DNA from: Oxytricha trifallax
Taxonomy: Eukaryota > Ciliophora > Spirotrichea > Sporadotrichida > Oxytrichidae
DNA length: 64,000 nt
NCBI GenBank assembly: GCA_000711775.1
Contig: ARYC01001455.1
Span: forward strand, 43,957-107,956
Direction: 5' to 3'
The position numbers and the translations under genes were made by a program. Positions within the stretch are counted from its first letter, which is position 1. Every line of letters begins with the position of its first letter. This document shows positions 32,047-43,770 of this stretch, in pieces. The notes below the pieces were generated by a model. The model did no database searches. It worked only from the letters and a program-made list of their open reading frames with translations, and was not told the origin of the DNA.

Positions 32047-32260
32047 CCAACTGTGGCTGAAGAAGAAAATATCCAGAATTATGAATTTCTTAAATATAGT
32101 GAAGTTGTATACATCGTAGTTCCTGAACTATTCATTTGATATAATATATTTTATCAATATAATTTTTTCAATTTATTTTAAGTTTAAACTAAAGTAGCTG
32201 TATGTTGGTTTAGCAGCAATATAAGGAGAATTGACAGTAATTGTAAAGAAAGCGGCATAT
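32047..32260 (-). CDS. Gene B Ig-like segments
   Basis: 32190-32260 reads YAAFFTITVNSPYIAAKPTY; 32047-32140 reads QMNSSGTTMYTTSLYLRNSQ then FWIFSSSATV. FTITVNSPY marks the end of one beta-sandwich and start of the next. Confidence 0.65.
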
Positions 32261-32299
32261 GTTATAAATTTATAAATTTATATTTATAAACCACTTTAT

Positions 32300-34600
32300 C
32301 TTTTGAGTAATATTAGTATTTATTTATCAGAAATTTTAAGGGATTTGTGATAATTATAGAAATAATGCTTTGAATTCTAATCCAAAATAATAGTTAACTT
32401 TTATAATATATAATTAAATTAATATATTTAAGATAAATAAATTTAAATTATTTTATCTTTATTTTTAAAACTTCATAATATGTTTAAATAGTCATTTTAT
32501 AAGCTTATAAATTATTTCAAATAAATATTTATAAAAAAGTAATTCCATTTGAACATAAATTTATATTGTCATTACAAATGTATCTACCATAATTAGAAAT
32601 GTGAATTAAAATTATTTTTATTATAAATTCTTTTAAATTAAATTATAAATCACAATTCGACTAATTTCATGAAAATTAATATTTCTTTGTCATTTATATA
32701 TGAGTTCTTTTGAAACTTACTTTTTTGAAAAGCATTACACATCATCTTTATAATTTTAAATCTTTATTGCAAATAAAGAATATAATGCTAAACATATTTA
32801 AAAAATATCTAAAGAAGTTATGTAGCATGTCAAATATTAAAAAAATCTTTTAATTAAACATTTAGGGATTTTTATATTTTTTAGTTAAATTTCGATTTAA
32901 CATCAGAAATTGTAATTTTACATTATTTTTGAAGTTGTTTATATGTTAATGTGCTGTAAGTATAAGCGCATGCTAAAATAGAATTTGTTGAACTTTAAAT
33001 TTATATTAATAATGTTTTCTTCTTAAATAATTATAATTTAAAACTATTGTATTTTATTTTATTAAACTGTACTCAAGAGAAACAATTTAACTTATAAAAT
33101 TAATCATGCAATTAATATATTTATTTATTAATTTAATTAAAAAAATCGTATAAATCAATTGATTATTTTAAATAATATTGAAAAGATAAATAAAATATAT
33201 TTAATATATCCTTAAATTTAATTGTATTTTTTAAAATTATGAGTGAGAATTCTTATTTTAAATGTAAATGTTTCCATGACTTCATAAATTAATCAGGAGA
33301 TCATAAATTATTTTTTAATAGATTTATTAAGAATACTATTATTGATAAAATATCATTGTTTATTATTATAAAAAATTAATATAATTACACCAAGATAAGA
33401 TTTTTAATTTAATTTAAAAATTTGATTGTCTCAATAAATTTACTAATTATATTTTAGAATTTTCTAATGTAAACTGAAATAATAATTAAATTTTGAATCT
33501 TAATATTAATTTTATTTGTTTATTTATTAAAAATTATATGGTACATTTTTAGGTGAAAAAAACTTTACTTTCTCATATAATTAAGAATAAAATAATTATC
33601 AATAAAAAATACCTTGACAGTTATTATTTTTTTAAAATAATTTAATAATATTTAACACAAACCCCTGCGCATTTTGTAAATAAAAAATTAATGAGAGAAG
33701 TAATATTAATTTATTTTTAAAAAAAGAAAGATTTCAGAATGTATTAAATATTCAAAAGAAAATAATATTTATATATGTTATAATTAATATAAATTAGTTT
33801 ATTAAGAATATATATTAAACATGGTTAATGGTATATGAAGAACTTTTAATTAAGATTTTTATTTATTATTTTTTAAAAATAAATTATCGTATCATAATAA
33901 ACATAAATTAGACTTAATTGAATTATGTTTTAAAAAGTATTAATTATTTTGTACTTATTAAATGTAAATATATTCAACTTTCAAAAATGTCAATCAAATC
34001 CTTAAACTTAATGAATAATTTTTTTAATTTAGTAAATATAGAATACATTGTTAAAAATGGATCATTAGGAAAATAAATATTATGAACTTATTGCAGTTCA
34101 TGATTCTTTTATTTTTTATTATTTTTAAGCAAAATTATCATGTATGAGCATAATATTAAGAAAATTTAAGTACATTTGAATAAATATACTTATAGAAAAA
34201 CTTTTTCTAAAACTTAAGCATAAATATAGCTTAAGTAAATTTACTTAGATTGTGTGAGAAAACGATCAAATTTATAGATATTATACTTTAATAGTTTAAA
34301 ATTTAAGGAATGAAAAATATACACAAAAATAGTAAATTTATTAATTGCAATTAACAAAATAAAATTGTTATTCTCCTTAACATATAAATATTTTCGCATT
34401 ATTATCTGAACTAATCTAATAGTCATTTCAGTCATTATTTATTTCTTTTTAATATTCAAAATATCTTGTATAACATATAAAAAATATTCATTAATTATAA
34501 GTTTAGACTAAGGAATTATTAACTAAAGAAAATATCTCAATTAAATTTTATTTAACTTGATCTTAAATTTATTTTAAGTAGCCAATATTTTTCGTTGTTA
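32300..34600. other. AT-rich germline spacer, no gene seen
   Basis: 2.3 kb of extreme AT content. I find no propeller, cadherin or Cys-rich piece, no inverted duplication and no terminal repeat. Frames are broken by TGA or are low-complexity. It is probably germline-limited. Confidence 0.5.
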
Positions 34601-34639
34601 TTTCTCATAAATTAATTTACTATATTTCTAAATAAAAAT

Positions 34640-34935
34640 TTCAGTTAAAATTAATTTAGGATATCTTAGAAACTTAAATGTGATTACTGGATATTCAAAC
34701 TCTAAATTAACTGCATGGTATATTTAATAGTTTACAGTTTCTTAGTTACAATAAAAAATTTAAAACTAATAAGTGTTTTCAGGTACTTTAATAATAATTT
34801 TTCAAGAAAGTAATTGATATTTCATTAGTAAATGTTAAATTAATAAACTTATGGTAATTTTTAATTATGAGCTTCTAAAGATTGCTTAAATATAAACGCA
34901 GTAACTTAATCCCATGAAATAAAATTACATTGATA
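34640..34935 (-). CDS. Gene B short segments, tentative
   Basis: 34870-34935 reads KYQCNFISWDQVTAFIFKQS; 34640-34740 reads YQIYHAVNLEFEYPVITFKF. Both have alternating hydrophobic strands like the Ig-like pieces, but no decisive motif. Placed in gene B by strand and order only. Confidence 0.35.
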
Positions 34936-35345
34936 TTTTGAACATGAAAAATAAACTGAAATATACTCAAAAAAAGTCCCATTATTAATAATGTTAGACT
35001 TGTTAGAACTTATTAATATCTTCTCACAAAAGCAAACTTCAAATTATTCCTTTAACAAATTTATCTTTACTAAAGACTATGTGTTAGTATATCTATAAAT
35101 AGGAAGGAGTGACTTGGTAAATGAAAAAAAATACTCAATATATAGTCTAATTATAATAAATATAACCCATATTATATACAATCCATGAATATACAGTCAC
35201 AATGATAATAAATAAAAATTCATTGATTTTTTTCCTCCAAACTTAAATTGTAACTAGAATATGAATTAACAACAATTTAGATATGATTAAAAAATACCTC
35301 TTAACAATAACTTCTTATAGGAAAATTATAATATATAATAAAGAG

Positions 35346-35594
35346 ATAAGGCAGAATTTTTTGGAGTAAAATAGAAATTTTATCTTGAATTTGAATTTAT
35401 AATTTAATAAGACTCTGTTTGACCTCTTAGTTTAGCTTAAAATCATCATCTTCATCACATTCAACTTTTTTTCCACTTTAAGGATCCCTGCACGATATTT
35501 CACTCTCATTCTTGATTTCAACAACTTTAAGTTCCTCTTTTCTTTGTGTCCTTTTGGTATAAACTTGGTCACTACTCGATTTTAGACTGCTATA
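35346..35594 (-). CDS. Coding-like frame in left arm of inverted duplication, unknown
   Basis: From just after a TGA (35595-35597), about 83 codons without TGA: YSSLKSSSDQVYTKRTQRKE, ELKVVEIKNESEISCRDPQS, GKKVECDEDDDFKLNQEVKQ, SLIKL. Charged, low hydrophobicity, unlike gene B. No domain recognised. Confidence 0.4.
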
Positions 35595-36131
35595 TCATAG
35601 ATGCTGCCTGGAACCTGCACTCCATTTTATTCACAGAAATTTAATCAAATTAGAGATGTTAGTAAAGTAAGTTAAATTTTAACAAACTTTCAAAGTTTTA
35701 ATGATCAGAGATTTAACTTTCTGCTAGTAATTTTAATTTAATAAGAATTCTTAATGATGTCTTAATTAATTTTAGGCATGTTTTTGATAATTAAGACTGA
35801 GTTAAATTTAATTTACTGACATCTCTAATTTGATTAAATTTCTGTGAATAAAATGGAGTGCAGGTTCCAGGCAGCATCTATGATATAGCAGTCTAAAATC
35901 GAGTAGTGACCAAGTTTATACCAAAAGGACACAAAGAAAAGAGGAACTTAAAGTGTTGAAATCAAGAATGAGAGTGAAATATCGTGCAGGGATCCTTAAA
36001 GTGGAAAAAAAGTTGAATGTGATGAAGATGATGATTTTAAGCTAAACTAAGAGGTCAAACAGAGTCTTATTAAATTATAAATTCAAATTCAAGATAAAAT
36101 TTCTATTTTACTCCAAAAAATTCTGCCTTAT
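35346..36131. repeat. 786-bp inverted duplication with coding-like arms
   Basis: Sequence from 35346 (ATAAGGCAGAATTTTTTGGA) is inverted at 36131 with about 97% identity; arms of about 330 bp, centre near 35735. Each arm encodes the same protein-like frame: outward in the left arm (minus, 35594-35346) DQVYTKRTQRKEELKVVEIK, NESEISCRDPQSGKKVECDE, DDDFKLNQEVKQSLIKL. In the right arm one base is missing (AAAGTGTTG versus AAAGTTGTTG), breaking the frame. Confidence 0.75.
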
Positions 36132-36137
36132 TTGGTT

Positions 36138-36428
36138 TTAAATGCCGTTGAGAATATTTCCAGTTGTAGGATCTATTTTAATATATTATATTGAAAAAAA
36201 GAAATCCATTATATTTACACCAATTTCATATCCTGAATAAGTACTTGGCGAAGAAACATAGTTAATGTAAGAAATTGATGTCACAATTTTAAATCATGTT
36301 AAAACATAAATTCCTACATTTCTTATATCAATCAAATTAATCATCTTAAAATTAAAATGCCATCGCTATATAACCATTTACAACAAATTCTAAGCCTGCA
36401 GTTTGGAATTTGGCGATAGTGCTTGAAT
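36138..36428 (-). CDS. Gene B propeller segments, module 3
   Basis: 36358-36428 reads YSDSSTIAKFQTAGLEFVVN then GYIAMA; 36205-36285 reads VTSISYINYVSSPSTYSGYE then IGVNIMDF; 36138-36185 reads IKIDPTTGNILNGIQ. The last is a near match to IKIDAATGNVL in gene A. The spacers are 20-75 bp. Confidence 0.7.
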
Positions 36429-36439
36429 CTGAATACTGT

Positions 36440-37030
36440 CAAAATAATTTAAAATAAATTGCATTTAATAATTATAATTCGATCCTGAAGATTGTGGTAT
36501 ATATCCTGAAAATTGCAGTGTACTGGCGCTATAAATAACAAATCATTTAGAGCAGGTGCTTCCATGATTCCAATTCTTTGAAAGAGAAATGCAGAGATGA
36601 GAAAAGATAAACTAAGGATATTTGTTAGCGAGGAGGTGATCTTAGAAAAATGAGTATTCAACTCACTAATCAATCTGTGGGATAATATTGTGCTAAGAGA
36701 TGATTCAAAGAGGACAAATTTGATAGAGTATAAAACTTGATAAAGCAGATTCAATGAATTCTTTGAGGAATTATCAGAAGTAGAGGAAATCCTCTTCGCC
36801 AAGAAAACAAAGCATAAGCAAAAAAGGAGGATTCAAAATACACAATTTCAATGATGCTGAGTAACAAGAAGTAGCTAAGTAAAAATTAAAAGCAATTGAT
36901 AAGTAGGTGGAAGAAAGTTTACAACACTAATTAGTGAAGGAGCAGATAATTAAAGATGAATTGTGGAGAATTGCAACTATCCTCATGTTTATGAGAACTG
37001 ATTTCTATTAAATTATACTTCTTGGAAATT
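36440..37030 (+). pseudogene. Plus-strand coding remnant with in-frame TGA and frame change
   Basis: One frame reads VFNSLINLWDNIVLRDDSKR, TNLIEYKT, then TGA, then QSRFNEFFEELSEVEEILFA and KKTKHKQKRRIQNTQFQ to a TGA at 36852. A second frame overlaps and continues as KGGFKIHNFNDAEQQEVAKQ, KLKAIDKQVEESLQHQLVKE, QIIKDELWRIATILMFMRTD. The sum looks like a coiled-coil protein broken by a nonsense change and a frameshift, or two MDS ends. A minus-strand open frame of 117 codons (36449-36802) overlaps; I regard it as antisense shadow. Confidence 0.4.
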
Positions 37031-37039
37031 TAAAAGTTA

Positions 37040-38130
37040 TTACTAGTATTTTAATTTACCTATAAGTATTTTACTAATAATACTACTAATTATTATTCTT
37101 AATGAGGGTAAAACATTTTTATTAATTATTTATCGTTATGAAGAATTTCAAATTTTTAGTATAAATAATTCTTAATTAGATATTTTTATAAATATGTAAT
37201 TATGTCTACTTGAGCTATCATATATTATTTAAAGGATTTTGCTTATAATATTTAAATAATTTTAATTTTATTAAAAGTACTTTACAAAATATTTAATTAA
37301 GTAAATGAATTCTAAAATAAAAATTTCTTAATCTATTTAAAATTTATATAATATTATATTTTAATCACTTTAAAAGCTTTTAAAAAATATATATTTTTTT
37401 AATTTAATATTCTTCTTCCAAAAGAAAAAAATAATTTTTAAAGTTAAATAATAATCTTTATAAACTTCTATACTCTATTATCATATTTTATGAAAATATA
37501 ATTATATTAATAACTTACAAATCTTAAATTAAAAAATAAATATTCATATAAGTACTTCTTCCATTTTGTAGCTCCGGTTGTTATAATATAATATTTTGAT
37601 TAATTATTCATTAAATAATTTGTAATAATTATTTCTTTATTAAATATATCAATCTATGAAAAATTATATCTAAGGATATAATAATTGATATTCAATCATG
37701 ATCAATTAAGTTTGTAAAATTGTATAGTCCCAATTTCATAAAAGATTCATCTTAATTTTGTAAGAATCTAAATTAATAATTTTATTATCTATTGTATTTG
37801 CAAGTGACTAACATTTTATAGTTTTAAAATGAATAATATCCTAATTTATTTAAAACTCCTTATTTGGAAATAAATTTTTAGAACGGAAAAGAACAATGAA
37901 ATACATTAAATCATTCTTCTAATGGATTTGACAATGTAATGAGAGAGGATTTTTAAGAACTTTTCCACTCATTAAAATCTATCTCAATACGTTTATAAAT
38001 CTGTCTCATTTGTAAAACATCTTTGAAAATTTTATTTTGGTTTTGTAAATCGTGAATCAAGCCCCGTAAGTCAATTGAGAACGAAAATTATGAGATAAGA
38101 ACAATTAAATTATAACATAATTATTATTTA
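37040..38130. other. AT-rich spacer with one small propeller piece
   Basis: Mostly structureless AT-rich DNA. The minus strand at 37540-37590 reads ITTGATKWKKYLYEYL, which has the TTG...W pattern of a gene B blade. Nothing else is recognised. Confidence 0.4.
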
Positions 38131-38473
38131 TTAAGCGAGTATAATCAAAATGAGGAATTGTTATAAAAAATCAAAAATGCAATGAATTAGTATTATTTTC
38201 TAATCAAATTATACTAATGTTTTTTCAACTATAGCTTTTTCGAATTAATTTCGTTTGTTACTAATCACTCAACTAATTAATCAAACATGTATTATTCTGA
38301 TAATATTTTTTTCTAAACTTTCCAAATCATTTCTATTTAGGGCATCTTTGTAGTTGTAGCTGTAGTAATTTTTAAGTTTCTTAATCGAAATTTCTTAGAT
38401 AACTTTATCATATCTTCAGGGTATCTTAAGAATATCTTCTTCAAAAAATAAAAAGTCAAAAAAAATATTTAAA

Positions 38474-38790
38474 TTAACAATAATAATAATAACAACAATA
38501 ACACTAACAACAACAGTAATAACGATAATTAAGTCAAAATTAGCTTGAATTAGTGAGCAGGGATTTTTTCTAAAAAATCAAATTTTTGAAAAATTTTATG
38601 GTGAAAGTCTTAATGTTAAGGATGATAATTTAAGTGATGATGAAAATGAAGAACAAAATCAAAGATTTTAAGAATTTTTATATTCACAGGATTTTAAAAG
38701 TGCTCTCTTAATATAAGTTAATTTTGACTTAATTATTGTTATTTCTGTTGTTGCTAGTGTTATTGTTGTTATTATTATTGTAAATTTTAA
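38474..38790. repeat. Inverted AAT/AAC trinucleotide foldback
   Basis: ACAATAATAATAATAACAAC and following AAC/AAT units (38476-38540) are inverted at 38709-38785, with TTAAGTCAAAATTAGCT/AGTTAATTTTGACTTAA at the inner ends. The loop (38542-38706) is coding-like. Trinucleotide repeats at both arms could promote slippage or hairpin formation. Confidence 0.6.
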
Positions 38791-39960
38791 AAATTGCAAT
38801 TAAGCTTTCTCTGGATCGTAATGATAAACCACCAATGTAATACGACTCCAAAAAATCAATTTAAAACACCTACTCCCCCCGCTCCACCGCAATAGAGAGA
38901 GAAAATCTACTTGAAGATGAAGGGCAACTATTATCTTACTTTAATGAAGATTAATAATAGAAACTAGCGAATTTGCTATAATGGGACTCCTTAACATAGG
39001 CCTCAATCATCAAGAGGCATATCTCTTATCCTGTTCACTAGATGAACCTAACATGACTTACTACTTCTCAAAAAGATTTATTGAAACAAAAGAGAAGGAG
39101 ATTAACAAAAGAAAGTCAAAACATGAGCCTACACAACAAAAGGCTAATACAACTCCCATTTCTACACCTTCAATTTATGAACCAGGCCAACATTTTAAAA
39201 GTTTATTTGAGACTAATAAAGAAGAGAGTCTTCAGCCAAACCTATTCTTAAAACTTCGGCAACTCTTAAGGATACATATTTTCTACTATATAGTAACCAA
39301 CCTAATAAATAGGACCAAATAACTTGATTCCAAAACAAAACACAATTAAAGCAAAGGCCCCAAATACACAATTGTTTAATAACACAAACACTGTATGGCC
39401 CTCACTCGATTTAATGATTAAACCTATTTAACATAGTTATACTTAAAATAAATTGTGTTAAGGCTTCATCAAACCAGAAATGTAAATCTCATAATTGATG
39501 GACAACCCTAAAACCCAGAGACCCTAACAACAAAACCCTATTTTCCAAGGATCATTGTTCTAAACCTTTCTTACTAATAAATAGGAAGAAATAATCCAAA
39601 AGAAAGAGGAAGCACTCCCATAGGTACTAAATAGGGAAATTAAAGACTGCTCAATTTTTGAAAAGACTTATGACCAAACAAAAACAACACAACACATAGA
39701 CTCTAATACTTAAAAAAACTTAGAATAACTTAAATTAGAGGTATAGGTAGTACCTAAATGCTCCAGTCTCAGAATGAACTCACCAATGACTAAACAAGAG
39801 CTAAATTTGAAGTTTCTAATGGCTGTTGCAAACCATCAGAAAAGAGACTACAATTCAACATAGAATATATTAAAGACGACAGCCTGATCAGATCCACATC
39901 AGAAATAGAAAATAAGAAAGAAATTTAATCAATATTTGGGAACTAAGATAATTAATACTT
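38542..39960 (+). pseudogene. Degraded plus-strand gene inside the 3.4 kb unit, unknown family
   Basis: Protein-like stretches follow each other but change frame: 38542-38706 SEQGFFLKNQIFEKFYGESL, NVKDDNLSDDENEEQNQRFQ; 38800-39053 STAIERENLLEDEGQLLSYF, NEDQQQKLANLLQWDSLTQA; 38981-39240 MGLLNIGLNHQEAYLLSCSL, DEPNMTYYFSKRFIETKEKE; 39300-39850 GSLFQTFLTNKQEEIIQKKE, EALPQVLNREIKDCSIFEKT; 39770-39950 CCKPSEKRLQFNIEYIKDDS. At least four frame changes imply decay, tiny IESs or both. It is a Gln/Asn/Lys-rich protein with possible coiled coils. Confidence 0.45.
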
Positions 39961-39963
39961 GTT

Positions 39964-40780
39964 CTGACCGAGAACCCCCCCCTCACTTTATTGTAATTTT
40001 TTGATAAACTTATTTTTTACTCAAATTAAATTTCTTGTCCTGCGGGCCGCTATTACCATTATAGATATAAATTGATATCTTTCGTTACTTCCGTCGACCT
40101 TTTGACAACATGATCCCATAGATAAATAATTATAATTACATTCCTTTTGACTTTCATTAGTAATATTATGATTTTCATTGACACACAATAATATGATAAA
40201 AATTTCTTACAACTTAAATCACTCATTCGACTAAATATTAACAATTAATATAATAATTTTCCCAATAATTTTTCTTCTCTTTATTTCATTATAAACTTTT
40301 TTAAAATTATTTTTATTTTATATAGTTAATTACAAATAAAATCTTTTTTTATTCATTAATGTATTTTTATGGTAATCAAAAACATAAGAAATTAATTAGA
40401 ACTTTTCCAAAATAAGCTTAACCAAAAAGATTTTATTTGTAATTAGCTATATAAAATAAAAATAATTTTAAAAAAGTTTATAATGAAATAAAGAGAAGAA
40501 AAATTATTGGGAAAATTATTATATTAATTGTTAATATTTAGTCAAAAGGAAAAATTAGAAATTTATCATATTTGTGTCAATAAAATCATAATATTACTAA
40601 AAGTCAAAGAATGTAATTATAAATATTTCTCTATGGGATCATGTGTCAAAAATGACCGAATAACGAAAATATCAATTATATCTATAATGGTAATAGCGGC
40701 CCGCAGGACAAGAAATTTAATTTGAGTAAAAAATAAGTTTATCAAAAAATTACAATAAAGTGAGGGGGGGTTCTCGGTCA
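39964..40780. mobile_element. Poly-G foldback element, copy 4 (about 817 bp)
   Basis: The left end CTGACCGAGAACCCCCCCCT and right end GGGGGGGTTCTCGGTCA are inverted; arms are about 380 bp, centre near 40370. The inner blocks CCTGCGGGCCGCTATTACC and TTACTTCCGTCGACC parallel CCTTCGGGCAGATATTAC and CGTCCGTCGAC in copy 1. It interrupts the plus-strand coding remnant of the 3.4 kb unit, so it is younger than that unit. Confidence 0.8.
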
Positions 40781-40789
40781 CATCAAATA

Positions 40790-41177
40790 CTAAATATCAA
40801 ACCCGAATTAAGGATAAAAAACAAATGATTCCAAAGGCAGTAACTTGAACAACCTAAAGAATATTTGTAGCACCACCCTTAGACATGAGCTGACTACCAA
40901 AAAAGTCAATAAATACTAAGCTACTTTGTCAAACTCATACTGTAACCACAACCCAAAGTTAAACACACGGTTAGTTAATTAGCGGAACCATAACTATCAA
41001 GAACACTAAGCCAAAGAAAACTAGAATCATCATCAAGAATAAGAGAAAGTGAAATCAGCAAGAGAGTAGTAGGAACTGAATGGTGACACAAATACTAGAC
41101 TCTTTAAAAACTAAAAGGGCTTGACCCTAAATATATTATTATATATTATCGATCAGACCCCAAAGACCTCAATGTGA
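40790..41177 (+). CDS. Plus-strand coding segment after foldback insertion, unknown
   Basis: About 125 codons to TGA (41175-41177): IKYQISNPNQGQKTNDSKGS, NLNNLKNICSTTLRHELTTK, KVNKYQATLSNSYCNHNPKL, NTRLVNQRNHNYQEHQAKEN, QNHHQEQEKVKSAREQQELN, GDTNTRLFKNQKGLTLNILL. Gln/Asn-rich; probably the 3' part of the remnant at 38.5-39.96 kb, separated from it by the foldback. No domain recognised. Confidence 0.45.
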
Positions 41178-42002
41178 TCTAATTATTACAATTGTTATTT
41201 TTAATATTTTTGACTTTATATTTTTTGAAGAAGATATTCTTAAGATACCCTGAAGATATGATAAAGTTATCTAAGAAATTTCGATTAAGAAACTTAAAAA
41301 TTACTACAGCTACAACTACAAAGATGCCCTAAATAGAAATGATTTGGAAAAGTTTAGAAAAAAATAATTATCAGAATAATACATGTTTGATTAATTAGTT
41401 GAGTGATTAGTAACAAACGAAATTAATTCGAAAAAGCTATAGTTGAAAAAACATTAGTATAATTTGATTAGAAAATAATACTAATTCATTGCATTTTTGA
41501 TTTTTTATAACAATCTCCTCATTTTGATTATACTCGTTAATATTAGCTTATTTAAATTATGTTTGGGCTAATATGAAAAACTAATGGCTCGATTAATTGT
41601 TTCTTTAAAATAAACCAAACAGGTGTGCAAATTTAATTTTTGACTAATCATATTTAATGTTAGCCAATAATTATTAATTTTAAGTAGATTTGTTCATAAC
41701 TCTAATCCTTATTTCTTTAATGATTTATTACGTTTTATCATTTTTGAAAAATTAAATATTTCATTTATTTACAATTTAATTAATATATGGCATTTACTCA
41801 TGAATTTTGGTTTAATATTGAAATGACCAATTTGAAAAGTTTTACTCTATTATTAATAGATTAATGAATGAGCCACACATAAATACTTCAAAGTTAAATT
41901 ATTATTTATTAAAATTAACAAACTTATTTTTTATATAAGATTATTTATTTAAAATAAAATTAAGTTTTATGCTAAAATTAGTTCAATTAATAAGAATAAT
42001 TA

Positions 42003-42895
42003 TATATCTGCCTACTACATTCCCCAAAAATAGTAAGATCCATAATAAACTACAAACGTCTGATAAATTATAAATATTTTTTTAATTTAATTGATAGATA
42101 TTATTGCTTGATCTATCGAATATTAGATTTTTACCATAGATATTGTTGCCAGTATCATAAGTTCTGAAGAATATTATAATATATATTTAATATTTTAAAT
42201 ATCAGATTGTAACTGTTGAATAATTAAATTACATATAAAAAAATATTTAATATAATTAACTTATTATAAAAATAATAAAATAGATATTTGTTCGTAAATT
42301 TTGAGTTTTAATGTATAATTATTTAAAATCCTGTTGTCAAGTCTTATTAGAAACATTTAATAATAGTTTGTTTTTGTGAATGGAGTTCGGTAATACAAAA
42401 TAATTGCAAAATAAAATTTTAATTATTTTTTTCTATTATTATAATTAACATTATATTTTATTAATTATCTTTAATTATTTAGTAAAAACTCATTTTCTTA
42501 CTAAATGTTAGCCGGACAAATACTAATCATATTTATATATACTCCTCCGAAATATTATTCATTAATTTTTAATTATGAATTTTGCTTATTAAAAAATGAT
42601 CAGTAAAGCTATTTTTATTAAATATAAAATTTACTCAGATCGTATATATTATTTCTTCTAAGTTTTAATTGACAAAAAAATGAATTTGTTTTAATTGTCC
42701 AAAAAATGAATGAGTTTAAATAGTATTATAAATTTTAATATTCTTTTTTCTCATATAAATTTTTATATAATCACCATTATTGCTAAAATTCAAATAACAT
42801 AAACAATACATTTTAACTACAAATAATAAATTTTAATTTTGGAATACTAGTATCTACAGAATATGAACCAAGTTAGAAAAATTTGGTCATAGTAT
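42003..42895 (-). CDS. Gene B propeller segments, module 3
   Basis: 42840-42895 reads YTMTKFFQLGSYSVDTSI; 42125-42170 reads FRTYDTGNNIYGKN; 42003-42070 reads YQTFVVYYGSYYFWGMQQAD. The pieces have blade-like features (TYDTGNNIYG) and lie far apart; boundaries approximate. 41541-42000 shows nothing. Confidence 0.5.
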
Positions 42896-43204
42896 AGATT
42901 TATTTACCAGCTTAGTATTTACCGTATTTTGTGTGCCTTATTAAATATTTAATTATACTATTTTAATTACTTGTCAACATTACTTTATCAAAAGTGGAAG
43001 ATCTAGTGAATACTTGATTAATTAATACTTCTTAATATTGGATAAAAATATATTTCTTATTTAAACATAATAATTTGTGGTAAATAAAATAATTTTTTAA
43101 ATTCTTTTAAATTATGTTTTTAATTAAAAATTACTTTGTATAAAAAATGATGTGTTGCTGCAAAAATATCATCTTAATAGCTGTAAATATATATTTATAT
43201 TTAA

Positions 43205-43770
43205 TTTAACATAAGCCATATAAACAATGGTAAGTGCCTGCATCTGAGCTTTACCACTCAATTGATAAATGAAAATTCAAAGTCATACCATATGTATACT
43301 ATTAAATAAATCCGGAATAATAACCTGCATTATTTTTGATAATTCACATATATTTTTATTAGCAGTATTTATGATAAATTAAATTCTCAATAATCAAACT
43401 GAATTTGAAAACTCAATAATAATTAGAAATTTAATTGATTTTATTTTAATCATTATTGTTCAAAAGATCAAAAGAGGCCCCACACATAATAAAATTAGTT
43501 CCTGTTGAGTCCATGTCAGATCTTGTGTAAAACTAATTATATAATTAATAGCTAATTAATATTTAAAAATATGTTAAAAATGGTATAAAACTAAGCATAT
43601 GTTGATGATTATAAATATTTAGTTTTAACAATAAATGGCTTAAAAATTGTTTTAGTTAATTTTTAATAAAATACATGATCCATAAAATATAGCTGGAATG
43701 ACTGTAGTTGGACAATCTGGGCTTGTAAATCCATAATTTACTGCAGGATATATTTCAACTGTAAATGTTT
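43205..43770 (-). CDS. Gene B, start of propeller module 3
   Basis: 43680-43770 reads FTVEIYPAVNYGFTSPDCPT, TVIPAIFYGS; 43460-43520 reads FYTRSDMDSTGTNFIMCGAS; 43205-43310 reads AGYYSGFIQQYTYGMTLNFH, LSIEWQSSDAGTYHC. The order P.IFYGS, then D.D..GTNFI.CGAS, then GFI...., matches the module starts at 56.1 and 14.85 kb. Confidence 0.7.

Larger units (their letters stand above)
38132..41540. mobile_element. 3.4 kb unit with about 335-bp terminal inverted repeats
   Basis: TTAAGCGAGTATAATCAAAA at 38132 begins an arm (to about 38470) that is inverted with few mismatches at about 41205-41540. The interior is GC-richer than the surroundings and carries plus-strand coding-like frames, plus one poly-G foldback (39964-40780). 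Long inverted ends around coding sequence suggest an autonomous or once-autonomous transposon, or an inverted duplication that captured a gene. I do not recognise a transposase. Confidence 0.6.

Noticed and set aside
36449..36802. 117-codon open frame on the minus strand, no stop of any kind
   Set aside because: Ser/Leu/Ile-rich with no domain. It is complementary to plus-strand frames with more protein-like, charged composition, and gene B propeller pieces on the same strand end just before it. Likely shadow, though not excluded.
38981..39322. 113-codon frame taken alone as a complete small gene
   Set aside because: With TAA as Gln the frame continues, and coding-like sequence extends upstream and downstream in other frames, so it is only part of a larger decayed region.
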